This document shows, piece after piece, positions 31,167 to 40,525 of a stretch of 64,000 nucleotides of DNA (position 1 is its first letter; every line of letters starts with the position of its first letter). The position numbers and the translations under genes were made by a program. The notes below the pieces were generated by a model that did not search any database, was not told the origin of the DNA, and saw only the letters and a program-made list of their open reading frames with translations. Source of the stretch: Trichomonas vaginalis G3 (taxonomy: Eukaryota; Parabasalia; Trichomonadida; Trichomonadidae); assembly GCF_026262505.1 (NCBI RefSeq), contig NC_067203.1, positions 12,226,392 through 12,290,391 of the forward strand, written 5' to 3'.

Positions 31167-32022
31167 TTATGTTCTTAATAACGAATGTATAGACCTTTCA
31201 ACTTCGTCTTCCTTCGGTGCTGTTCTTTCATATGAAACATTATTAGTATCTTCAACAATAAAACCGCAATCACATAAAATTTTATATGTTCCAATGGTTT
31301 CTTTTGATATTTTATCTAATAAATCAAAAAACTTTATCAACAACCTGTGCATTTATTTAAATAATAATTTGTGTAAATATCATGATCTTCTTTCTTAATC
31401 GTATTAGTTGCATATGTCACGTTTTTAAGAGCTTTTTTGAATTTCTCAGAATCGAGAGGGGTGAAAAAAGATACAAGGGTATTCTTCATTATCAAAAATT
31501 GTAACTTATGTTTACGAATAAATTTAGTACCTTCTTCTGAAAGTGTTTCGTCTATTTCACCATCTAATAAATTTTGTGTTGATTCTGAGACATAATTTTT
31601 ATATCTTTCTTCATGAGATTTCTGAACTTCTGATTCTGAAGCTGGATATTCATTAAACCCTCTACTTCATTTCATTATATTTTTCAACTTTCTTAATTCC
31701 TTAATTCTTCATCTATTTCATCTCTTATTTTTTTTCAGTCTTTCAATTTCATTGTATTCATCATCTTTAATCCGTTCTTCATAATATTCAGGGAAAACAT
31801 CAGGTTCTTTAGGTTTTTCTTCTTCAGATGTAGGATATAAGAAATTTATAACATCATCTTTATTCATTTTTCCATCATAATCTAAATCATTTAATAACTC
31901 GGCAAATTTTTGACAATTTCTTAAAATAATATTATTAATTCATAACCCACCTCCTCTAATATATCCTTTATTTCCTCGTTTGTGAATCCTAATTTTTTAA
32001 CGTTGTTAGTTTTGACGCTCAT
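31167..32022 (-). pseudogene. Degraded R2-type gene
   Basis: The start (MSVKTNNVKKLGFTNEEI) follows a T-rich block like those of the other R2 genes. The sequence is Glu/Lys-rich and looks coding along its length but is broken several times. I do not recognise the product. Its promoter-type start suggests that R2 continued past M2. Confidence 0.4.
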
Positions 32023-32099
32023 TTCATACAAAATAAAAAAATAAAATAATAAACATAACTAAGTTTTAATTTTTCGTAAGAAGTTTATTTTTTATTCAT

Positions 32100-33929
32100 G
32101 AAAATAATTATATCTGATTTATTTTATTCTCTCGTACATACTAGATTTGAAGAATTCAAACATTTCCATAATCTCCTAAATGTTTTCTTATCCCTAACGT
32201 GTGCCAGTTATTATATGAAACTGAATAAACTTTATCTTTATCTTTAACACCTTTATCACTTCCAATATATTTATATCTCAGTTTTGATTTAGTATTTCAT
32301 ATTCATTAACGTTTAATAATTCACAGTCTTCCTTTTTAAATTGATGTTTAAGATATTCTGTAATAAACAGAAATTCATCAAAAGTGACAGCTCTCAATTT
32401 TTTGACATTTGTAAATTCTAAATTGAATGAGAAAAATGAAATAATACTAAGCATAATAAATATTCTAGATTTAATTATAATTAGGAAAAAGTTAGTTTTG
32501 AGAGTACTTTTCATAGCATATAGAATGAAATCTTCTGAAAAATAATATCACATAAACTCATATTATTTTCTAATATATAACTATTTTATATAAAAATCAA
32601 ATTCAATGATCTTAAAAGCGAAGGATAAACCTCACAATTTACGAATATAATGAGTGGGAATATAATGCTTATCTATCATAAAACCATATGAAATATCAAT
32701 TTTTGCTTTACGCCTAATTTTGACGACAATTAGCAAAAAATGTAAATTGTAACACTCAGTCCATTTGAATATGAAAAATAAAATGACTTTGATTAAATTT
32801 TATTTATCATGCAATTCTTCTTGCGACCAAAGATTTGAATAAAATTTCAAAAAATAAGATAGCTTAAAAAATAATATACGGTAGTGTTTACTAATAGATG
32901 AATAGTATATAAATTCTATTAAAATGGATTTGATCCAAAAAATATATAAAATTTGATCATAAATAAAATCGTTTTTAATTACTTCTTCATTTAAATTATA
33001 ACAATTATTTTTGGTTTTATATTTTTTTGGATCAAATCCATTTTAATAGAATTTATATACTATTCATCTATTAGTAAACACTACCGTATATTATTTTTTA
33101 AGCTATCTTATTTTTTGAAATTTTATTCAAATCTTTGGTCGCAAGAAGAATTGCATGATAAATAAAAACATTTAATCAAAGTCAATTTTATTTTTCATAT
33201 TCAAATGGACTGAGTGTTAACATTTAACATTTTTTGCTTAATTGTCGTCAAAAATTAGGCGTAAAGCAAAAATTGATATTTCATATGGTTTTATGATAGA
33301 TAAGCATTATATTCCCACTCATTATATTCGTAAATTGTGAGGTTTATCCTTCGCTTTTAAGATCATTGAATTTGATTTTTATATAAAATAGTTATATATT
33401 AGAAAATAATATGAGTTTATGTGATATTATTTTTCAGAAGATTTTGTGTTCTTCTTCAAAATTTTATTTTTTATTAAAAAGAATCTTTACAAAATATACA
33501 TTTACTTTAATTAATATTTAAAAACGTGCTCTATCAAAAGTTCCAAAAATTCAATATTTTAGCTTTTCTGATGTGTCACTTTTGATGAATTTCTGTTTAC
33601 AACAATTCAGGATTTAATACTCTACGTTTATATGCTCCTAACTTAGTTCTAAAGGTTTTTCTACAAAATTTAGGAATTCCATCCTCTTTAATGTCATCAA
33701 TGATTTCCATTTCATTATTTTCAATTTCTTCTTCTCGTTTATGAGGTCTTTGATTATGACTCCATTGATTCCATGAAATTAAATATTCTTTATCATTATA
33801 TTTATACCTCATTAGCTTATTTTGGCTTTCATATTCATTTAATAATTCACAATCTTCATTTTTAAATTGAAGTTTAACCCATTCAGGATTTAAACAATGT
33901 TTAATTAATCGCGGAATATCTGACATCAT
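32100..33929 (-). pseudogene. Repeat-containing gene interrupted by foldback element F1
   Basis: Two related segments are visible, with QFKNEDCELLNEYE on one side of F1 and QFKKEDCELLNVNEYE on the other, each followed by a YKY and a Trp-containing stretch (SWNQWSHNQRPHKR). So the gene carried tandem copies of a domain of some 70-100 residues. The family is not recognised; the Trp/His/Arg block might bind nucleic acid. It is broken and contains F1. Whether it belongs to R2 or to the host is unclear. Confidence 0.4.
32365..33598. mobile_element. Foldback element F1
   Basis: The ends are a perfect 25-bp inverted repeat (starting AAACAGAAATTCATCAAAAG). Inside are inverted arms of about 420 bp, 32531-32947 and 33017-33441, separated by some 70 bp. 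There is no coding capacity. No target duplication is evident. It lies in the gene at 32100-33929. Confidence 0.8.
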
Positions 33930-34150
33930 CTATATATAGCTTCTTTTATAAAAGATAAAAAAATAAATTATTTTAAAATTAATGTTAATTTTTTAATGAT
34001 TTATAAATAAATATATTTTAATGCATCGTCTATATATAGATGTAACAAAAAAAGTCACTAAACCCGTCATATCCTACTACTATAATAAATGATAGATGAA
34101 AAATATATTTTCCAATAAATTTATATACAATAAATTATAGCATTTTTATT

Positions 34151-34915
34151 CTATATGGCTACTGCTTGTTTAGTTGGAGTCCAATTTTCAAAATTTGGTT
34201 TTTTCATATCATTTTTATCAGTTTCAGGTGATTTCGGTTTAGATGGAGTCTTTTCTTTTGGACTTTTGGTTGGATTTGTCTTTGCTAATGCTTCTTTGGG
34301 CTTTTCTGATTTATTCACTGAATTTTCATTCGATTTTCCTTTCTTTGGTGAAGGAGATTTACTTTGGTCTGATTTGACATCTGATTTCTTTGGTGTTTCT
34401 TTACTGGATTCAGAATTCGAAATTCTTGGAGATTTATCTTCTGCTTCTTTAATTGGACTATTTGCATCGATCAGAAGATTCTCAGAACTAGTATCCGCTG
34501 ATGTTGATGCAGATTTTCCTTTGAATGTACGTGCTTTAACTTTGAAAACGTGGACTGTACTATCGATCTCTTCTTTGGTAAATATTGTCATTACGTCGTT
34601 AGAAGCTTTATAAAATTTATCTACTTTCTGTAATTTGAATACTTGAACGAAATATTTCTTATGATCTGCAAAACTGAAAAGGCCACGAATAACAAGAGTT
34701 GTTTTATCGACTTCATTGGTATTGACAGCACTTAAAATTTCAATGCAAGTAACTCCATCGATGAATACCATATCTTTGTTATCTGTAAAATTGCCAACCT
34801 TCTCATCATCAGGTGTAATTCTCATTATTATAGCATCTTCTTCATAATACGAATCCATATAGCTCTTGAAAACTAAGTTAGTGTAATAATTTCTGATGAA
34901 TGGACGAAAATCCAT
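34151..34915 (-). CDS. NTF2-like domain protein with Ser/Lys/Pro tail (254 aa)
   Basis: Residues 1-115 fit the NTF2 fold as found in G3BP-type proteins: FIRNYYTNLVF at the start, a long segment with INGVTCIE-like helix (FIDGVTCIEILSAV), the strand TTLVIRGLFSF, YFVQVFKLQ and an end KASNDVMTIFTK. The rest is low-complexity (SPSPKKGKSNENSVNKSEK) and ends NWTPTKQAVAI. NTF2-like modules bind nucleoporin FG-type or FxFG-like motifs; a role in RNA or transport granules is inferred. This is a host gene. An open frame on the opposite strand is a shadow of the biased tail. Confidence 0.75.
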   Translation of the reverse strand: MDFRPFIRNYYTNLVFKSYMDSYYEEDAIIMRITPDDEKVGNFTDNKDMVFIDGVTCIEILSAVNTNEVDKTTLVIRGLFSFADHKKYFVQVFKLQKVDKFYKASNDVMTIFTKEEIDSTVHVFKVKARTFKGKSASTSADTSSENLLIDANSPIKEAEDKSPRISNSESSKETPKKSDVKSDQSKSPSPKKGKSNENSVNKSEKPKEALAKTNPTKSPKEKTPSKPKSPETDKNDMKKPNFENWTPTKQAVAI

Positions 34916-35730
34916 AATTTCAAATGAAATTTAATTCGTTAATTTTGTTATAAAATATTTCTTTTGCATATCAATAATAACTAACAATGATTTTGAGGGT
35001 GGCCACAAAATTTAGCAAAAATACATAACACTATTCTTTTATTGCATTATTGATTTAAATTTATTTTTCTACATGTACTCTGTAGAATTGGCTCTTTGTA
35101 TTTTCTTTGAGACAATCAAAACTTTGGAGAAGCATTATTTCGCGGTATATTCTGAATGACATGATAATACACGGACTGTTTTGGCTACATGATAAATATA
35201 TAGGCTATTTAACCACTTACCATTGAATTCCGCGCAATATAAATTTCAAAACTTCGTAATAAAAATAAAGTTCTCAAATTCTGAAATAGCATTTTACGTT
35301 TGATAAAGTATTTCCATTAAAATGAATATCTTATCAAACTCCACGTTTTCGGAAATATTTATGTTGAATTGTCCAAATTAGCATTTGACATTTTATTGAT
35401 CCAATAATGATAGTTATCGCCAAATATGCATTATCCATTAAGAAATCTATCTTTTGAGACCAAATGCAAAATCTTTTCAAGTTATAATAGAGTTATTATT
35501 GTTTTGATGCAAATGAAAAAATGAATATTCTCTTAGTTATTCGAGATATGATTGAGTTCAGGTTGAAACCGATTATATATCGAGAAAATGATAAGATCAT
35601 TCTGAACAATTAGAAACGTGACATGTTTAAATAATCAAGATATGAAAACAATTCAGATCTAATTGTGCATCATTTTTATTAAACAAACCACCTTTTTATT
35701 TCAATTTCTATTTTATAAGTATTTATTTCA
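34916..35730. other. Intergenic region between two divergent host genes
   Basis: AT-rich, with no gene seen. It must hold both promoters. TCATTTTTATTAAAC at about 35671 resembles the trichomonad initiator pattern (TCA followed by pyrimidine/A-T bases), about 60 bp before the plus-strand start; that match is loose. Confidence 0.4.
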
Positions 35731-36915
35731 ATGATATTTTTCTTTCTTAGTGTTGTGCTCTCTGTAACTCAAATAACGAAAAAGGATTATAAAAAATACT
35801 TCACAGAAGAACAGCATAAACCAATATTTGTGACACTTTATTCTGAATGGTGTCCGCATTGTTATCAATACAAACCAACAAGGGAAAAAATTGAAAGTCA
35901 TTTCGCGAAAAACAGAAAACTTACAATAGCAACAATTTCATGTGATAATGATCGTCAGTTATGCGATCAATTCCCAGGGACAGGAACACCAAGACTTTAT
36001 ATGACAACTTCAACCATAGAAAATGCAGAAAAATTCGAAAGGTCTAGAACTTTCGAAGAAGTTAAAGCATTCATTGACAAATATATTGAACCAGCAATTA
36101 CACAAATAAATTCGAAAGATCAATTAGAAGCGAAAATAAAAGAAAATGTTAATAGCTCTATATTTATATGTCAGGATCTACAAGGCACCAAGTTAAGCCA
36201 GATTTTTGTGAGACTTGCCTCAAATTATGTTTCATATCCAGCCAAGTTTTTAAATCTGACATTTGAAAGATATAAATCAAACGAACCTTTGATTACATAT
36301 TACTATTCTCCAACGAAAGTTCAATTTTCAATCCATGCCACAGATTCTCAACACAAAATCGAAAGATTTATACATGAACATATTTACCCACCTTTCGGAG
36401 TTGCATCTACTACATTCTTTGATACTCAAATTGAGTTAAAAGAGCCATTTTTAGTAATTGAAGATCTCAAGCATCAATTTCAAGGGCAACTTATCAAATA
36501 CTCGAAGGACTTCCCAGAGAATGTAAAATCTATTGAAATAGATTGTACAGAATACTTAAAATTCTGTAAACAAAATGGATATAATCCAAAAGACCATCCA
36601 TGGATAGCTATTGTGAATCTCAATAGAGATACATATTTCCACTTTACAGGGGACTTCACAAATAAAAAAGAATTCTTAAATTGGGTTACAAACGTATATC
36701 AAGGAAAAATATCTGAAGAAGGACCAGGAGCCGGTTTTATTGGCTTCATAAAACGAGATGTACTCGAGACACTAATTGATTATACATTCTGGATCAAAGT
36801 TCTTGGATTGCTTGCAATTACTGTTTTAATTTATAATCTATCCATTGCTGTAAGAAAATTTATAGCACTAAGGCATAGAGGTTACCATGATAGACGCGGA
36901 TTTAGAGTTAGATAG
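35731..36915 (+). CDS. Membrane-anchored PDI/thioredoxin-like protein (394 aa)
   Basis: A signal peptide (MIFFFLSVVLSVTQ) leads into a thioredoxin domain with the redox site WCPHC at residues 40-44 and cis-Pro TGTPRLYM near 87. Two more thioredoxin-like stretches lacking cysteine pairs follow (about 120-220 and 225-335). A membrane segment (WIKVLGLLAITVLIYNLSI, about 354-372) and a short basic cytosolic tail end the protein. The redox part should face the ER lumen, where such proteins catalyse disulfide exchange. The start was chosen because it gives a complete signal peptide. It is divergent from the NTF2-like gene. Confidence 0.85.
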   Translation: MIFFFLSVVLSVTQITKKDYKKYFTEEQHKPIFVTLYSEWCPHCYQYKPTREKIESHFAKNRKLTIATISCDNDRQLCDQFPGTGTPRLYMTTSTIENAEKFERSRTFEEVKAFIDKYIEPAITQINSKDQLEAKIKENVNSSIFICQDLQGTKLSQIFVRLASNYVSYPAKFLNLTFERYKSNEPLITYYYSPTKVQFSIHATDSQHKIERFIHEHIYPPFGVASTTFFDTQIELKEPFLVIEDLKHQFQGQLIKYSKDFPENVKSIEIDCTEYLKFCKQNGYNPKDHPWIAIVNLNRDTYFHFTGDFTNKKEFLNWVTNVYQGKISEEGPGAGFIGFIKRDVLETLIDYTFWIKVLGLLAITVLIYNLSIAVRKFIALRHRGYHDRRGFRVR

Positions 36916-37177
36916 AATAATTTTTTGTCAAAATTATCTTATATTGTTTTTTTATTAAATAAATTACTATTACTATCAAAATCAATAAGAATTGAAACTT
37001 TTTTTCGAATTTCATATAAATCAACCAAATCGGATTAAACTTTTATCAAAATTAGCTTGCAAATAGGGCTAATATTGTTACCTAAGGATCAAATCGTATT
37101 TTGCATATTACAAATCTGTAAGTACATTCAGAATGAATAATCAAATGTCAAAATTCGAATTTCTAATTATGACTAGT

Positions 37178-40100
37178 AAGGGTTTCGTTTTGCGAAAAAA
37201 ACGTACAATACGCAATTTCGCCAAAAAAACATTTAGCTAGCAATTTCGACCCTTGACTCCACTAAGGACGTCACTTTTTTGATATTGCGATGTGATATTT
37301 TTGGAAAATCTTTATGAATATCGTATATAGAGTCTCTTCAATATCTATATTTCATATTTTTATTGATTTTTAAAGTTTTTGCTAAAAGTATTCAATTATG
37401 AGAGCTGGACAAGATCGAAAAATCTGACATTTGTAAAGTTCCAAATCTGACAGTGTAAACTGTTTACAAATGTCAGATCAAAAAAACTTTGCCCGCCAAA
37501 ACGCAAAAGTGCCATAATCTCATGGTGGACCACAGCTGGTGTCGCCGCCGACTATTCACTTGCTGGTATGCTACGCAGCCTTTGATCTGGCCAATCATAG
37601 TGCTGCTCCATCCATATCAGCAAGTGATTTCGGCTGGAGATCTCCAATGGGTCTTCCATGAGGTTTCTGCACGCCAGAAGCACAATATCTATGCAGCCTG
37701 GCTGCTAGGATAGCGTAGCTAGGCTGCGTAATTATTGTGCTTCTGGCGATATTAGTTATACGTTATTGCCCTCGTTGATTATAGTACTACTCCCTTAACC
37801 TCCGAGGGTTAGGGGAGTAAATTTGCTCGAAATGGGCAATGTTCATTACGAAATCTCTCATTCGATGAGAGACTTCGTAATGAGCATTGCCTTAAAGTAC
37901 TCTTACTACTCTTTCCTGGTTCCCAAAAGGCCTAGGATTCTGTAATTAATCGAATAGGACAGAGTTTTTCCGAAGTCTCTCATTTGATGAGAGGCCTCGG
38001 AAGAACTCTGTCCTATTGTAATGTAGTTGTGGTATTGGCCCACAAAGAGCGAGAGAACATGTCTGTAATTCGTTTATGCTGAAGCTATCTGGATGTCTCT
38101 CAAATGAGGAAGGAAATCCAGAAAACTTCAGCATAAGTTAATGCAGATGTGATTCTCTGGCTCTTTGTCGGCCAGAGAACGAATAAAAAGTTTATTGGAT
38201 GAGTAGGCTCGTTGGATGCCTACCCACTGCAAATATACGTTATTTTTTTATTTCCTATGAGAAAATAGTTTTTCATTTTTGTACTACTATATGTTTTACT
38301 ACTTCATAAATCGTCTATTTTTCTTATTAAAACCTGATTTTTCCGTGTGATTTGTAATCTATGCATTCCAAAAATGCGTTTTCCGCTCTCAGAACGCGAA
38401 AATATGCACTATATGAGGAGATAAAGAAGATTCTTTCTCACCAAAATTCCAAAAAAAATCGTTTTTCTTTTTTTCTCCGCGAAAAATGTGCTTTTTGATT
38501 TCGAAATTTTCGAACCGTGATTTTTTTGGAGATTTTTCGAAAATTTTAATATGATAGATGTGAGTTATTTTATGTACTTTATTGGATTTTCTGCTTATTT
38601 TTGAATTATGATCAAGATTGAAAAAGTCGAAAAAATCGAAACATTAGAAATTTCTTTTTAATAAGAAAATAGACTATCTATGATGCAATAGAGTATATAG
38701 TGTTATAAAAATTGAAAACTATTTTCTCATAGGAAATAAAAAAATAACGTATATTTGCAGTGGGTAGGCATCCAACGAGCCTACTCATCCAATAAACTTT
38801 TTATTCGTTCTCTGGCCGACAAAGAGCCAGAGAATCACATCTGCATTAACTTATGCTGAAGTTTTCTGGATTTCCTTCCTCATTTGAGAGACATCCAGAT
38901 AACTTCAGCATAAACGAATTACAGACATGTTCTCTCGCTCTTTGTGGGCCAAATACCACAACTACATTACAATAGGACAGAGTTCTTCCGAGGCCTCTCA
39001 TCAAATGAGAGACTTCGGAAAAACTCTGTCCTATTCGATTAATTACAGAATCCTAGGCCTTTTGGGAACCAGGAAAGAGTAGTAAGAGTACTTTAAGGCA
39101 ATGCTCATTACGAAGTCTCTCATCGAATGAGAGATTTCGTAATGAACATTGCCCATTTCGAGCAAATTTACTCCCTAACCCTCGGAGGTTAAGGAGTAGT
39201 ACTATAATCAACGAGGGCAATAACGTATAACTAATATCGCCAGAAGCACAATAATTACGCAGCCTAGCTACGCTATCCTAGCAGCCAGGCTGCATAGATA
39301 TTGTGCTTCTGGCGTGCAGAAACCTCATGGAAGACCCATTGGAGATCTCCAGCCGAAATCACTTGCTGATATGGATGGAGCAGCACTATGATTGGCCAGA
39401 TCAAAGGCTGCGTAGCATACCAGCAAGTGAATAGTCGGCGGCGACACCAGCTGTGGTCCACCATGAGATTATGGCACTTTTGCGTTTTGGCGGGCAAAGT
39501 TTTTTTGATCTGACATTTGTAAACAGTTTACACTGTCAGATTTGGAACTTTACAAATGTCAGATTTTTCGATCTTGTCCCGCTCTCTATTCAATTATTTT
39601 TGCTATTTGGCCGGGTAAATGGCAGATTTGCGACATTTTCTGATATGATATTCATATTCTACTCTGATAATAATGCTTATAGAACCCCCTTGCTATTGTG
39701 TCAAAATTGCGAAACCGATAGCAAAAATATCTCGCAATATCAAAATTGAGATATTGAGTGAATTATGCATTACAGAGATTAAAAATCTGATTTGTGAAAA
39801 CATCTCATCAGTTTCTAGCTAATTCAAAAATCTTTAATATCTTATTCGATTAAAATGAAAGGGGAATAGTTTCATTATGCTTTAAAGGACAGTATTATAA
39901 TATAATCATAGCTTTCGCTCAATATACAACATTTTTTATTCGAAATCTATGGTAAATATCCTAAATACTGATTGCTTTGCATTCATATCTCTTACATTTT
40001 CTATATTCACATCACTATTCATTGCTATTCCTATCTTTTTCATTATTGTTTGTTTCTCATAATTTCTCAAAAAACATTATTACTTGATATTTGTAAATAT

Positions 40101-40430
40101 CATACTTTATAACGTAAATAAGAACTTAACCTATTAAGAAAAGCAGTAATGAAAGAAAAATATGAAATTCATAGAAATTACAAGTTTCTGATGACAATTA
40201 GCTTAATTAAACCAAGTACAAGATTATATAAATGTATTTTCTATCTAATTATCCATATAATATCTTATCCAGAAAAAATAACTTGATCAATACCAAATGA
40301 TTTTTTAACTAGTAAATAAAGTATTTTCTTTACATACACATTGTATCTCATAGTTTTTTTTTTAGGTTTCGCAAAACTTCCAAAAACAAATATGCTATAA
40401 AAGTGACAATTTTAGCAAAACGAAACCCTT
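37178..40430. mobile_element. Giant foldback element D with 9-bp target duplication
   Basis: The ends are AAGGGTTTCGTTTTGC and its complement; ATGACTAGT is present at 37169-37177 and 40431-40439. A 9-bp duplication fits Mutator-like elements (MULE), which occur in trichomonads, but no transposase is present. Inside are inverted arms of about 890 bp (37381-38275 and 38708-39606) around a 430-bp loop. The element ends less than 100 bp from the start of the coiled-coil gene at 40526. Confidence 0.9.
37381..39606. repeat. Near-perfect 0.9-kb inverted arms made of serial hairpins
   Basis: Each arm is itself a row of hairpins: GCCAGAAGCACAATA around 37672-37748, GGCAATGTTCATTACGAA around 37836-37890, ATAGGACAGAGTTTTTCC around 37956-38018 and TTATGCTGAAG around 38076-38137. 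Three of these share TCTCTCATTyGATGAGAG-like or TCTCTCAAATGAG loop-side sequence. The arms are more GC-rich than their surroundings. Identical 74-codon open frames in the two arms follow from the symmetry. Confidence 0.85.
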
Positions 40431-40525
40431 ATGACTAGTTGCTCCCTTCCCATATATCTTTTGGAACATCAACTTTTTTTGAAAACAAGAACTCATCAAA
40501 TTTTGGTAAAAAAAAACGTACGTTA

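Larger units (their letters stand above)
20614..33950. mobile_element. Polinton-like element R2, distinct from R1/R3, no capsid gene recognised
   Basis: The block contains a primase-helicase (+), then small ORFs, an rve-type integrase and a protein-primed DNA polymerase B with an HNH-like segment. Genes start behind T-rich TATATAAATG-like sequence, as in Mavericks. The polymerase is of another lineage than that of R1/R3 (VDFNSLYPSSFSS). I see neither a major capsid protein nor a packaging ATPase. The polymerase has about three breaks and the right-hand block (31-34 kb) several more, so it is a fossil of intermediate age, with M2 and F1 inserted. The left limit is placed at the first array unit; no terminal repeat pair was found, so both limits are approximate. 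Confidence 0.65.

Noticed and set aside
34155-34613. 152-codon plus-strand frame
   Set aside because: Shadow of the Ser/Lys/Pro-rich tail of the NTF2-like gene on the other strand.
37489-39497. Two identical 74-codon open frames on opposite strands
   Set aside because: They lie in the inverted arms of D, have no start context or codon bias, and mirror each other.
40439-40525. N-terminal extension of the coiled-coil protein
   Set aside because: No ATG, low-quality sequence, and it starts within the target duplication of D.
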